A stretch of 49,695 bases of DNA from Pseudonocardiales bacterium (lineage in GTDB: Bacteria; Actinomycetota; Actinomycetes; Mycobacteriales; QHCD01): contig QHCD01000085.1 of assembly GCA_003244255.1 (NCBI GenBank), positions 1-49,695 of the forward strand, written 5' to 3'. The notes under the pieces were generated by a model, which did not search any database, was not told the DNA's origin, and worked only from the letters and a program-made list of their open reading frames with translations. Below, one piece after another: positions 1 through 7,854 of this stretch; positions within the stretch are counted from its first letter, which is position 1, and the number at the start of each line of letters is the position of its first letter. A program made the position numbers and the translations under genes.

Positions 1-462
1 CTCAAGGACGGCCTGCTGCAGCAGTGCGACACACCGCGGGCCCTCTACGACCGGCCGGCCAACTCCTTCGTTGCCGGCTTCATCGGTTCGCCGGCGATGA
101 ACCTGAAGGAGGTGCCGCTGGTAAGTGGCGGGGCGCAGCTGGGATCGTTGCTGGTGCAGCTGCCGCGCGAGGTGCTGTCGGCGGCGTCGTCGAAGGGGCT
201 GTCCGAGGTCACCCTCGGCGTCCGGCCCGAGTCGTTCGTCATCACCAGCGACCCCAACGGCCTGGCGATGCAGGTCAACCTCACCGAGGAACTCGGCGCC
301 GACGCCTATGTCTACGGCACGACCGATCTCGGCGACGACCAGCGCTTCGTCGTCCGCGCCGACGGCCGCACGCCGCCGAAAATGGGCGCGACCGTGCAGC
401 TCACGGTGCGGGAGGCCGAGACGCACGTGTTCGACCCGGAATCGGGCGAGCGACTGGGCTGA
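1..462 (+). CDS. Sugar ABC transporter ATP-binding subunit, C-terminal part (SugC/UgpC/MalK type)
   Basis: Only the last 153 residues are in the window; the start and the Walker and signature motifs lie upstream. Base 1 is in frame. The sequence opens with the end of the nucleotide-binding domain, where a GxxQQ-type turn is followed by the 'P..LYDRPANSFVAGFIGSPAMN' pattern typical of MalK/UgpC ATPases. It continues into a TOBE-type regulatory domain, with 'LGVRPE' near residue 74 and a C-terminal beta-rich stretch. Family members energise import of sugars or sugar phosphates on the cytoplasmic side of the membrane and are usually encoded with a binding protein and two permeases, which are not visible here. 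It is convergent with rlmB. The substrate cannot be assigned from this fragment. Confidence 0.85.
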   Translation, partial: LKDGLLQQCDTPRALYDRPANSFVAGFIGSPAMNLKEVPLVSGGAQLGSLLVQLPREVLSAASSKGLSEVTLGVRPESFVITSDPNGLAMQVNLTEELGADAYVYGTTDLGDDQRFVVRADGRTPPKMGATVQLTVREAETHVFDPESGERLG

Positions 463-506
463 GCCACGGGTGCGGGCAGAACGGACCGCGGTTACCGGCC
501 TGATGC

Positions 507-1460
507 TCAGATCGCCCGACGCCGCCGCGCGATCTCCGCCAGCCCGATCGCGACCGCCACGCTCGCGTTCAACGATTCGGTGGCCACCGATATCGGGATC
601 CTGACCGTGACGTCGCAGCCCTCGCCGACCAGCCGGGAGAGCCCCTTGCCCTCGGCGCCGGCGACCAGGCACAGCGGGCCGTCCGTGAGGTCGAGCTGGT
701 CCAGCGTCGTCGTCGCCGCACCGTCGAGTCCGACGGTGAACAGGCCGGCCTTCCGGTAGGCAGCGAGTGTCCGGGCGAGGTTCGTCGCGTGCGCCACCGG
801 TAGCCGCGCAGCCGCACCCGCGCTCGTGCGCCACGCGGTCGCCGTCATCGACGCCGCCCGCCGCTCCGGGATGACGACGCCGTGGCTGCCGAAAGCCGCT
901 GCTGACCGCACGATCGCGCCGAGGTTGCGCGGGTCGGTGATGCCGTCCAGTGCCACGACAAGCGCTGGTTCGGAGGCGGCCTGCGCGCGGGCGAGCACGT
1001 CGTCCGGGTGGGCGTACTCGTACGCCGGCACCTGCAGCCCGATGCCCTGGTGCAGCACCCCGCCGGTCATCCGGTCCATCTCGGCGCGGCTGACCTGCAG
1101 GATCGCCAGCCCCCGGTCGGCTGCGAGGCGCACCGCCTCGGTCACCCGCTCGTCGGCCTCGACACCGGCGACCACGTACAACGCCGTCGCCGGGATCACC
1201 GCGCGCAGGGCCTCGGCGACCGGATTGCGCCCCACCAGCAGGTCCTGGCCGGGCGGGCGGCGGCGGCGCTGGGCGCCGTCGCTCCCCCGGGCGGCAGCAG
1301 CGGCGCGGCGCTGTGCCGGATGACCGGTGCGGGCCTGCGCGCTTGGGGTCGGTCCGCGACCTTCCAGGCCGCGGCGCCGGTTGCCACCAGAGCCGATGGC
1401 CGCACCCTTCTTGGTGCCCGGATTGCGCTGGGCGCCGCCGCGCTTTGAGTTGCCCGGCAT
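507..1460 (-). CDS. rlmB: 23S rRNA (guanosine-2'-O-)methyltransferase, TrmH/SpoU family
   Basis: This 317-residue protein is predicted to methylate the 2'-O of a guanosine in 23S rRNA using SAM. Residues 1-70 are a low-complexity Arg/Gly/Ala-rich extension, common in actinobacterial orthologues. Residues 73-150 form the L30e-like substrate domain starting [13 protein letters not shown]. The SPOUT domain follows with its three signatures: [12 protein letters not shown] (176-187), [11 protein letters not shown] (265-275) and [15 protein letters not shown] (288-302). The last two form the knotted SAM site. It lies downstream of cysS on the same strand, the usual actinobacterial pairing, but here a 235-bp repeat-rich gap separates them. 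The ATG start is the first one that keeps the basic extension. Exact target position is by family, not tested. Confidence 0.93.
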   Translation of the reverse strand: MPGNSKRGGAQRNPGTKKGAAIGSGGNRRRGLEGRGPTPSAQARTGHPAQRRAAAAARGSDGAQRRRRPPGQDLLVGRNPVAEALRAVIPATALYVVAGVEADERVTEAVRLAADRGLAILQVSRAEMDRMTGGVLHQGIGLQVPAYEYAHPDDVLARAQAASEPALVVALDGITDPRNLGAIVRSAAAFGSHGVVIPERRAASMTATAWRTSAGAAARLPVAHATNLARTLAAYRKAGLFTVGLDGAATTTLDQLDLTDGPLCLVAGAEGKGLSRLVGEGCDVTVRIPISVATESLNASVAVAIGLAEIARRRRAI

Positions 1461-1473
1461 CAGGCTCGGCCCT

Positions 1474-1554
1474 GTTGAGGTACGCGGCGCCGCCCGCGAT
1501 GTTGAGGTACGCGCCGCCGCCCGCGATGTTGAGGTACGCGCCGCCGCCCGCGAT
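1474..1554. repeat. Three tandem copies of a 27-bp repeat
   Basis: Three adjacent 27-bp units start at 1474, 1501 and 1528. Copies two and three are identical and copy one differs at about two positions. Each unit begins GTTGAGGTACGCG and ends CGCCCGCGAT. The array lies between the start of rlmB and the end of cysS and runs into the left arm of a long inverted repeat. Confidence 0.9.
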
Positions 1555-1655
1555 GTTGATCATGCACTTCTGGGACGCGACACGCCGTATTGCCGTCCCG
1601 AAAGCGCATGATCAACATCGCGGGGGGACTCGTCAACATCGCGGGGGGACTCGTC
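1548..1655. repeat. Perfect 18-bp inverted repeat followed by two 21-bp direct repeats
   Basis: The left arm at 1548-1565 (CCGCGATGTTGATCATGC) is the exact reverse complement of 1606-1623. The 40-bp loop contains a second short pair, GGGAC at 1572-1576 and GTCCC at 1595-1599. Right of the hairpin come two identical 21-bp units at 1614-1634 and 1635-1655. These carry the same core (CGCGATGTTGA) as the 27-bp array but on the opposite strand. The whole 1474-1655 block therefore looks like a near-palindromic intergenic element with repeats flanking a cruciform or RNA hairpin. Confidence 0.88.
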
Positions 1656-1695
1656 CCGCCGGCGCGAGCCGTGACCGCGGCGGGGATCACGGAAG

Positions 1696-3093
1696 TCAGT
1701 GCCCGCTGCGCATCGACCAGCGCGGACCCGCCGGCGTGTCTTCGACGACGACGCCCGCGGCCGCGAGCTCGTCTCGGATGGTGTCCGCGGCCGCGAAGTC
1801 GCCGCGGGCCCGGGCGGCCTGTCGCTGTTCCAGCGCCACCTGGACCAGCGAGTCGATCACCGGCGTCAGATCGGACCACCCAGGCCACTGGGGATCGAGC
1901 GGGTCCAGCCCGAGCACGCCGAGCATCGCGCGCACCGAGCCCAACGCCCCACGGGTGGCTTCCTTGTCGCCGTCGGCGAGCGAACGGTTGCCAGCACGCA
2001 CCACCTCGTGCAGGGCGGCCAGGGCGCGCGGAACGCCGAGATCGTCGTTCATCGCCAGGACGAAGTCAGAGCAGAGGGTGCCCGCCGCCGGATCCACGTC
2101 GCCGACCAGCTCGCTGGCGCGTACGACGAAACCCTCCAGCCGCTGATACGCGGTAGCCGCTTCGTCCATTCCGCGGGTCGACGCCTGGATCTTCGAGCGG
2201 TAGTGCGGGGCGCCGATGTAGTAACGAAGCTCCACCGGCCGGATCCGCGACAGCGCCTCGGAGACCAGCAGCGAATTGCCGAGCGACTTCGACATCTTCT
2301 CGTCGTCGGCGTCGACCACCATGGCGTTGTGCAGCCAGAAGGCCGCGAAATCGTTGCCAGCCGCCCTGCTCTGCGCGATCTCGTTCTCGTGGTGCGGAAA
2401 CACCAGGTCGAGACCACCCCCGTGGATGTCGAACGCGGCGCCGAGGTAGCGCTCGCTCATCGCCGAGCACTCGATGTGCCATCCCGGGCGGCCACGCCCC
2501 CACGGCGACTCCCACCACGGCTCGCCGTCCCTGCCGGCCTTCCACAGCGCGAAGTCGCGCGGGTCACGCTTGCGGTCGGCGGTGTCGGTGTCGTCAGCGG
2601 GCAGCAGGTTGGCCGGGTCCTGGCCGGATAGCTCGCCGTACGCCGGCCACGACGACACCGAGAAGTAGACGTCCGGGCCGCTGACGTAGGCATGACCACG
2701 CTCGACCAGGGTGCGCACGAGGGCGAAGATCTCGGTCATGTGACCCGTCGCCCGTGGCTCGTACGTCGGCGCGCGGCAGCCCAGCGCGGCGTAGGCGTCG
2801 GCGAAGGCGCGCTCGTTGCGGGCCGCCAGCTGCCACGCCGGTATCCGCTGCTCGGCCGCCTTCGCGATGACCTTGTCCTCGACGTCGGTGACGTTGCGGA
2901 TGTAACTGATTTCCAGTCCGGCACGCTCGAGCCAACGGCAGAGGATGTCGAAGTTGACGGCGTTGCGCACATGACCTATGTGCGGCGGGCTCTGCACGGT
3001 CGCGCCACAGAGGTAGAGGCTGACGACCCCGGCGACGCGGGGAGAGAACTCCCGCACCGTTCGGGTGCCGGTGTCGTAGAGGCGCAGGCTCAC
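1696..3093 (-). CDS. cysS: Cysteine--tRNA ligase
   Basis: Class I aminoacyl-tRNA synthetase that charges tRNA-Cys with cysteine at the cost of ATP. The chosen GTG start at 3093 gives 465 residues beginning [15 protein letters not shown], the expected family N-terminus. Upstream in-frame codons would add a non-conserved proline-rich stretch. HIGH is at residues 38-41 (PPHIGHVRN) and KMSKS near residue 266. Family zinc-site residues are visible in YLCG near residue 29, IECSAM and HHENE. The C-terminal DALR-like helical part is complete. The related mycothiol ligase MshC is an alternative family, but length and C-terminal domain favour CysS. It is upstream of rlmB on the same strand. Its 5' side carries a MITE-like element 60 bp away, so its promoter may have been altered. 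Confidence 0.94.
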   Translation of the reverse strand: MSLRLYDTGTRTVREFSPRVAGVVSLYLCGATVQSPPHIGHVRNAVNFDILCRWLERAGLEISYIRNVTDVEDKVIAKAAEQRIPAWQLAARNERAFADAYAALGCRAPTYEPRATGHMTEIFALVRTLVERGHAYVSGPDVYFSVSSWPAYGELSGQDPANLLPADDTDTADRKRDPRDFALWKAGRDGEPWWESPWGRGRPGWHIECSAMSERYLGAAFDIHGGGLDLVFPHHENEIAQSRAAGNDFAAFWLHNAMVVDADDEKMSKSLGNSLLVSEALSRIRPVELRYYIGAPHYRSKIQASTRGMDEAATAYQRLEGFVVRASELVGDVDPAAGTLCSDFVLAMNDDLGVPRALAALHEVVRAGNRSLADGDKEATRGALGSVRAMLGVLGLDPLDPQWPGWSDLTPVIDSLVQVALEQRQAARARGDFAAADTIRDELAAAGVVVEDTPAGPRWSMRSGH

Positions 3094-3155
3094 GGCCTCG
3101 AGTCTACGGGCGGGTGCGGCCCCGGCCCGATCGAGCTCTGGCGCCTGCTGGGCCG

Positions 3156-3323
3156 CTAGTGGTCTGTCTGTGATATGCGGCGGCGGATGTGGTGATCCAG
3201 GGGGATGCATCGCATGGCGGAGGAGGAGGTCATAGCCGTGGCTATGGCCGACGACGACAACGCGGCGAGGCGCCGCCTGGGCGCCACAGGCACCGCCAGG
3301 TCATATCCCAGACAGACCGCTAG
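3156..3323. mobile_element. MITE-like element, family A copy 1, bounded by CTAG
   Basis: This 168-bp element has ends CTAGtGGTCTGTCTG and the inverse CAGACAGACCgCTAG, so it carries about 15-bp terminal inverted repeats. It encodes no transposase. Internally it has the dyad CATAGCC-gt-GGCTATG. A nearly identical copy in opposite orientation is at 33061-33230. The right CTAG overlaps the TAG stop of the leftward HTH gene (3320-3322). It sits between cysS and that gene. Non-autonomous transposable element is the simplest reading; the CTAG at both ends would fit a target duplication. Confidence 0.8.
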
Positions 3324-3637
3324 CCCGCTTCGATGTAGGCGTCGCGCAGGTAGTCGTGCACCGCCTGCTCGGGAACGCGGAAGGACCGGCCGACCCGGGC
3401 GGCGGTGAGTTCGCCGCTGTGGACCAGCCGGTAGACCGTCATCTTCGAGACCCGCATCAGCTCGGCGACCTCGGCGACGGTCAGGAAGTTGACGCGCTGC
3501 ACACCGAGGTCGGCGGGGGGGTGCTCGCGCGCTCCGGCGTCGGCTCGACCGGCGGCGGGTTCGCGACCCGTCGCCTGGTTACGCGGCTGCCGCTCGCGCG
3601 GGGACGAGCCCCGCGCCGAACCGGGCAAAGACGCCAT
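3320..3637 (-). CDS. Excisionase/BldC-like helix-turn-helix DNA-binding protein
   Basis: This is a 105-residue protein from the ATG at 3637. The first 50 residues are Pro/Ala/Arg-rich and unconserved. The second half is a MerR-like winged HTH of the excisionase family: VNFLTVAEVAELMRVSKMTVYRLVHSGEL, then RVGRSFRVPEQAVHDYLRDAY. A protein of this type next to proC is a familiar actinobacterial arrangement (Rv0500A in M. tuberculosis, from memory). It probably binds DNA as a small developmental or housekeeping regulator; targets are unknown. Its TAG stop lies inside the CTAG end of the MITE-like element, so that insertion abuts or supplied the stop codon. It lies 171 bp downstream of proC on the same strand. 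Confidence 0.82.
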   Translation of the reverse strand: MASLPGSARGSSPRERQPRNQATGREPAAGRADAGAREHPPADLGVQRVNFLTVAEVAELMRVSKMTVYRLVHSGELTAARVGRSFRVPEQAVHDYLRDAYIEAG

Positions 3638-3808
3638 TACGTCACCGGACCTTCGGCACGTGTCGGGCCGCCGGCTTCCCCACCGGCGGGCAACAGACAC
3701 GCACGTGCTTGCGTGCAGGGTAGCGGTACTGATGTGACAGAAGCGATAGGAAGTTTTTCCGGGTCAGCCAAACTCTGACCGGATATGGCGGTTATAGACA
3801 GGTATCGC

Positions 3809-4612
3809 CTATTCGTGAGCACGTCCGAGCTCGGCACTGCGGTCCCGGGCGGCCTCGATCGCGGCCAGGAAGGCGGCGCGCACGCCGTGATTCTCCAGCT
3901 CGCGGATGGCGTTGATCGTCGTCCCGGCGGGCGAGGTCACCGCCTCCCGCAACTTCACCGGATGCTCACCGGAGTCGCGCAGCATCAGCGCGGATCCCAG
4001 GGCCGTCTGGACCAGCAGCTCGGCGGCGACGGCCCGCGGCAGGCCGAGCAGGATGCCGGCGTCGGTCATCGCCTCGACGAGGTAGTAGAAGTACGCCGGT
4101 CCGCTCCCCGACAGCGCCGTGACGGCGTCCTGCTGCGCCTCGGGCATCCGGATCACCCGGCCGACCGTCACCAGCAGATCCTCGACCATCGACAGGTGCA
4201 CCTCGCCCGCGTGGGCGCCGCCGCTGATCGCGCTCATCGCCGCGTCGACCAGGACCGGGGTGTTCGTCATCACCCGCACCACCGGGACGCCCACCGCGAG
4301 CCGGCGCTCGTAGTACGCAGTCGGGATGCCGGCCGCGAACGACACCACCAGGGTGCTCGCCGGCACGGCCGGCGCCAGCTCGTCGACGAGCACGTCGACG
4401 TCCTGCGGCTTCACCGTGAGCAGCAGCACGTCGGCACTCGCGGCCGCCTCTACGTTGCCCACGGCGCGTACGCCGTACCGCTCGGCGAGCTCCTTGGCGC
4501 GCTCGACCCTGCGCGTCGTGACGGCGACGTCGTCGGCGCTGCGTCCGGCCCGGAGCATGCCGGAAACCAGCGCCTCGCCGAGCTTTCCCGCGCCCACCAC
4601 CGCGAAGCGCAT
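3809..4612 (-). CDS. proC: Pyrroline-5-carboxylate reductase
   Basis: Catalyses the last step of proline synthesis, NAD(P)H-dependent reduction of pyrroline-5-carboxylate. The ATG at 4612 gives 267 residues, normal for the family. The Rossmann motif is at the very N-terminus (MRFAVVGAGKLGEALVSGML). VKPQD lies near residue 70 and MTNTPV near 118. The C-terminal dimerisation and active-site signature is LSGSGPAYFYYLVEAM, followed by SPAGTT. Starting upstream would add 28 unconserved residues. The start overlaps the proline dehydrogenase stop by one base (TGATG), so the two are translationally coupled although they run proline metabolism in opposite directions. Confidence 0.95.
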   Translation of the reverse strand: MRFAVVGAGKLGEALVSGMLRAGRSADDVAVTTRRVERAKELAERYGVRAVGNVEAAASADVLLLTVKPQDVDVLVDELAPAVPASTLVVSFAAGIPTAYYERRLAVGVPVVRVMTNTPVLVDAAMSAISGGAHAGEVHLSMVEDLLVTVGRVIRMPEAQQDAVTALSGSGPAYFYYLVEAMTDAGILLGLPRAVAAELLVQTALGSALMLRDSGEHPVKLREAVTSPAGTTINAIRELENHGVRAAFLAAIEAARDRSAELGRAHE

Positions 4613-5532
4613 CACGATCGCGTCGCCACCGACCGTAGGAAGAAGCCGAGGTTCGCCGGCCGCTCGGCGAGCCGCCGCATGAGGTAGCCGTACCACTGGT
4701 CACCGTAGGGGACGTACACGCGCACCGTCTGCCCAGCGGCGACGAGCCGCTTCTGCTCGTCGGGCCGGATGCCGTAGAGCATCTGGAGCTCGTAGCTGCC
4801 CGGAGCCCGGCCGTACCTGCTGGCCCGCTCCGCGCCGATCTCGACGAGCCGCGGGTCGTGGGTGGCGAGCATCGGGCGTCCCGCGCCTGCCATCAGGATG
4901 TTCACGCATCGCACGTAGGACCTGTCGACGTCGTCGCGGCGTTGATAGGCGACCGATGCGGGTTCGGCGTAGGCGCCCTTGCACAACCGCACTCGCGAGC
5001 CCGCCGTCGCGAGCTCCTGGCAATCGCCTTCGGTGCGCCGCAGGTATGCCTGGAGGACGGCGCCCGTTGCCGGAAAGTCCTTACGCAGCAGGGAAAGCGT
5101 GTCGAGGGTGAGGTCGGTGGTGGTGTGGTTCTCCATGTCCAGTGTGACAGTCGTTCCACCCGCGTCGGCCGCCGCGCAGATCGCCGTCGCGTTGTCGAGG
5201 GTGAGATCCTGGTCGATCCGCTGGCCGAGCGCCGAGAGCTTCACGCTCACCTCGGTCGACGTCGCGAGCCCGTCGTCGGCGATCCGGCGCAGCAGCTCGA
5301 CGTAGGTCGCCGCCGTCGCCGTCGCCTGGTCTCGAGTCGTCGTGTCCTCACCGAGCCGATCGAGGCTGACCTGCAAGCCCGCTCCGGCGAGCGAGGTGGC
5401 GACCCGCACGGCGTCGTCGGCCGCCTCGCCGGCAACGAACCGGGCGACGAGGGCGCGGCTGACCGGCGCGGTGACGGCGAGATGCTTGATCCGCTCGTTA
5501 CCGGCAGCGGCAAGGATGACCGAACGCAGCAT
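4612..5532 (-). CDS. Proline dehydrogenase (monofunctional PRODH)
   Basis: FAD-dependent oxidation of proline to pyrroline-5-carboxylate, feeding electrons to the respiratory chain. The 306-residue length matches monofunctional actinobacterial PutB/PruB enzymes rather than bifunctional PutA. TIM-barrel features visible include VSVKLSAL near residue 97, the LDMENHTTTD segment, LQAYLRRTEGD near 165, RLCKGAY near 183, MLATHDPRLVE and the C-terminal YVPYGDQWYGYLMRRLAERPAN. The last motif contains the paired arginines that bind the proline carboxylate. It overlaps proC by one base at its 3' end and begins 10 bp after the SRPBCC stop, so a polycistronic message is likely. Confidence 0.93.
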   Translation of the reverse strand: MLRSVILAAAGNERIKHLAVTAPVSRALVARFVAGEAADDAVRVATSLAGAGLQVSLDRLGEDTTTRDQATATAATYVELLRRIADDGLATSTEVSVKLSALGQRIDQDLTLDNATAICAAADAGGTTVTLDMENHTTTDLTLDTLSLLRKDFPATGAVLQAYLRRTEGDCQELATAGSRVRLCKGAYAEPASVAYQRRDDVDRSYVRCVNILMAGAGRPMLATHDPRLVEIGAERASRYGRAPGSYELQMLYGIRPDEQKRLVAAGQTVRVYVPYGDQWYGYLMRRLAERPANLGFFLRSVATRS

Positions 5533-5542
5533 GCCGGAAAGG

Positions 5543-5977
5543 TTACGACCCGAGCAGTTCCGGCAGGCGGTCGAGGCAGTCGTTCCAGCCGTGCGCGTGG
5601 TTGTCGCGGTCCTCGTTCGTCGCGAAGCCCTCGTGGGTGAGCTCGACCAGGGTGCCCACGTCGGTCGGCGTGAAACGGACCGTCACCAGCGTGTCGGCGG
5701 GATCCGGTTCCCAGCCCCACGTGTAGATCAGCAACTCATCGGCGTCGAATGCGACGAACTCGCCGTGCACCGCAATGTTCTGTCCCTCGGGCATGCCGGT
5801 GGTGGCGAAGCGGTAATGCCCACCGTCGCACAGGTCGACCTCGTACGTCGTCGCCATGCGGTCCGGCCACCACCAGGACGCGAGCTGCCGCGGATCGGTC
5901 CAGGCCGCGAAGACGCGGGCCGGTGGCACCGCGAACTCGCGGCGGATACTGAGCGAGGTCGTCTCAGTGCTCGGCAT
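5543..5977 (-). CDS. SRPBCC-domain protein (AHSA1/ATPase-activator-like)
   Basis: 144 residues from the ATG at 5977 (MPSTETTSLSIRREF). The single START/SRPBCC fold shows the usual landmarks: FAVPPARVFAAWTDPRQLASWWWPD, a central GGHYRF strand, and the C-terminal helix LTHEGFATNEDRDNHAHGWNDCLDRLPELL. The W-W-W cluster and the 'HGWNDCLDRL' helix are typical of the AHSA1/YndB group. Such proteins bind hydrophobic ligands; no reaction is assigned. Its start overlaps the ArsR stop by 14 bp. ArsR plus AHSA1-like SRPBCC is a very common bacterial pair, so the ArsR protein probably controls this gene. Confidence 0.88.
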   Translation of the reverse strand: MPSTETTSLSIRREFAVPPARVFAAWTDPRQLASWWWPDRMATTYEVDLCDGGHYRFATTGMPEGQNIAVHGEFVAFDADELLIYTWGWEPDPADTLVTVRFTPTDVGTLVELTHEGFATNEDRDNHAHGWNDCLDRLPELLGS

Positions 5978-6299
5978 CGGGGTGCTCCTGCAGGTATCGG
6001 GCCAGGGAGTCGAACTGCGTGGTCCAGAACGCGCGATGCCGGGCCAGCCAGGACGTCGCCGTGCGCATCCGCGCCGGGCGCAGCCGACACACATACGCGC
6101 GGCCGTTCCGTTCGCGCAAGATCAGCCCGGCGTCTTCGAGCACACGCAGGTGCTTGGAGACCGCGGGCAGCGACATGGCGAACGGAGCCGCGAGCTCGCT
6201 GACCGTGGCGTCGCGGTGGGCAAGCCGGTCAACCACCGCGCGCCGGGTCGGGTCGGACAGCGCGCCGAACACCTGATCCAACGAACCATGCTTAACCAC
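5964..6299 (-). CDS. ArsR-family winged-helix repressor
   Basis: From the GTG at 6299 this encodes about 111 residues, all of it one winged-helix domain: LDQVFGALSDPTRRAVVDRLAHRDATVSELAAPFAMSLPAVSKHLRVLEDAGLI, then the wing RNGRAYVCRL. No metal-binding cysteine pair is visible in the recognition region, so it belongs to the non-metal group that partners with SRPBCC genes. An upstream in-frame ATG at 6335 is possible and would add 12 residues. The DNA at the start contains a short dyad (AACCA..TGGTT), a possible self-operator. It overlaps the SRPBCC gene. Confidence 0.87.
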   Translation of the reverse strand: MVKHGSLDQVFGALSDPTRRAVVDRLAHRDATVSELAAPFAMSLPAVSKHLRVLEDAGLILRERNGRAYVCRLRPARMRTATSWLARHRAFWTTQFDSLARYLQEHPDAEH

Positions 6300-6331
6300 A
6301 TGGTTGACTATTGTGGACAGCCGGAACCGTG

Positions 6332-7144
6332 TCAAGCGGCCGGAGCCGCGAGGTGCAACCGGGTGAAGGCGAGCGCCTCGGCGAGATCGGCCTCCCGCTC
6401 AGACCGTCCGAACACCCGGCGGGTATTGGCTTCGACGACGACGTTGCCTCGAAATCCCTTGCGGGCCAGGCGCTCCAGCACCTCACCGCACGGCTGGTTT
6501 CCTCGACCTGGCACCAGATGCTCGTCTCGCCCCGTGCCCGTTCCGTCGGCGACGTGCAGGTGCGCGAGCCGATCACCCATCGCGTCGAAGACGGTCAGCG
6601 CATCCGACCTCGACGCCGCGGTGTGGGAGAGGTCCAGAGTCAGGAAGCGATAGTCGCCGTCGACCGGCGACCAGTCGGGCGTGTGCGCGGAGACGTCTCG
6701 TCCGCGCAGCCGCAGCGGGAACATGTTCTCGACCGCGAACCGCACACCGGTCTCGTCGTAGAGTCGCGCCAGCTGACGCGCGAACCCGTGCGCGTAGGCG
6801 ACCTGCCAGCGAAACGGCGGGTGGACCACGACGGTGTCGGCGCCCAGCCGTTGCGCGGCGTCGGCCGCGCGGCCGAGCTTCGCGATCGGGTCGGCACCCC
6901 AGACCCGCTGCGTGATGACCAGGCAGGGCGCATGCAGCGCGACGACCGGGATCCCGGTACGGTCCCGCATCGCCACCAGCTGGTCGACGTCCTGGCTCTC
7001 CGGGTCGGTCCAGACCATGACCTCCACGCCGTCGTAGCCCAGGCGCCGAGCGAGCTCGAATCCGACCGACGTCGGCTCCGGATAGACCGACGCCGTCGAC
7101 AGCCCGACCTGCGCCGCGGGGACTGAGACGGCGCGCCGGGGCAC
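6332..7144 (-). CDS. Sugar phosphate isomerase/epimerase-like TIM-barrel protein
   Basis: 270-residue AP-endonuclease-2-like TIM barrel. Visible elements are [12 protein letters not shown] at the N-terminus, [10 protein letters not shown] near residue 35, [10 protein letters not shown] near 71, DTVVVHPPF near 100, [12 protein letters not shown] near 134, [12 protein letters not shown] near 168, [23 protein letters not shown] near 193, and VVVEANTR. The His/Glu/Asp set on strand ends matches metal-dependent isomerases and epimerases. A related gene sits at the same place in mycobacteria (Rv0498, from memory). Substrate is unknown. It lies 28 bp downstream of the NUDIX gene and 32 bp upstream of arsR, in the same leftward block. 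Confidence 0.85.
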   Translation of the reverse strand: MPRRAVSVPAAQVGLSTASVYPEPTSVGFELARRLGYDGVEVMVWTDPESQDVDQLVAMRDRTGIPVVALHAPCLVITQRVWGADPIAKLGRAADAAQRLGADTVVVHPPFRWQVAYAHGFARQLARLYDETGVRFAVENMFPLRLRGRDVSAHTPDWSPVDGDYRFLTLDLSHTAASRSDALTVFDAMGDRLAHLHVADGTGTGRDEHLVPGRGNQPCGEVLERLARKGFRGNVVVEANTRRVFGRSEREADLAEALAFTRLHLAAPAA

Positions 7145-7172
7145 GCACCCAGGCTACGCAGCTCTGCGCGCG

Positions 7173-7829
7173 TTAGTCGGCCCGCGCCGGTAGCGAGGGG
7201 TCGGCGTGCGACCGCGCGCACCACTCGAGCTGAGCGACGGTGGTGCGGCCGGTCGACAGCGGCGGCAGGTCGCCGAGCGCGAAGAACCCGACGTCGGTCG
7301 TCTCGCCGTCCAGGCCGGCAGCGGGCTGGGCGTCGTCGCGGCGCTCGCAGCCGAAGAACACCTTCCAGACATGAAACGGCGCGCCCCGCTTCGCGTGGCC
7401 GTTACTCACGACGCCGTCGTCGACGGCCGTGACCCGGACCGCGCGGACAGCGAGCCCGGCTTCCTCGGCGAACTCTCGTTCGACGGCGTCGCGCGGCTGG
7501 TCCTCGGCGTCGGCCCATCCGCCCGGCAGGGTCCAGCGTCCGTCGGAGGCCTCCCGTACCAGCAGCACTCGCCCGGCGTCGTCGAAGAGCGCGCCGCGCA
7601 CGTCGAGGTGCGGCGTCGCGTAACCGCCGTCGCACTCGAGAATCGCTTGCAAGGCAGGCACATCGAGATCCGGACTTGCGACGTCGGCGAGCAGCGACGC
7701 CCCGATCTCGCGCAGCCTTCGATACCGCGCGAGGTCGTAGCGGTCGGTCGCAAACGCGAGACCCGTCTGCGACATCGCCGCAAGTTCGGTCCCGATCGCG
7801 CGCAACCGCTGCGACAGCTGATCGCTCAC
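7173..7829 (-). CDS. NUDIX hydrolase with N-terminal helical Nudix_N domain
   Basis: 218 residues from the GTG at 7829. Residues 1-50 match the N-terminal domain seen in NDP-X hydrolases (RLRAIGTELAAMSQTGLAF, then RYRRLREIGASLLAD). The NUDIX box follows GGWADAEDQPRDAVEREFAEEAGL. The catalytic REFAEE core is intact, while the first acidic position of the consensus is Asp rather than Glu. Members hydrolyse nucleoside diphosphates linked to another moiety, such as ADP-ribose or NDP-sugars. The upstream open frame (to 8084) overlaps ppx and is unlikely to be coding. It lies 25 bp downstream of ppx on the same strand. Confidence 0.87.
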   Translation of the reverse strand: MSDQLSQRLRAIGTELAAMSQTGLAFATDRYDLARYRRLREIGASLLADVASPDLDVPALQAILECDGGYATPHLDVRGALFDDAGRVLLVREASDGRWTLPGGWADAEDQPRDAVEREFAEEAGLAVRAVRVTAVDDGVVSNGHAKRGAPFHVWKVFFGCERRDDAQPAAGLDGETTDVGFFALGDLPPLSTGRTTVAQLEWCARSHADPSLPARAD

Positions 7830-7854
7830 GGCGACCCCAGCGTGCGGGCGCCGG

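Noticed and set aside
3205..3408. Similar small ORFs in the two family A elements (M-x-R-x-AEEEVIAVAMADDDNAARRRL)
   Set aside because: The shared peptide is explained by the DNA repeat itself. It has no ribosome-binding site in either copy and the frame runs out of the element, so no gene is claimed.
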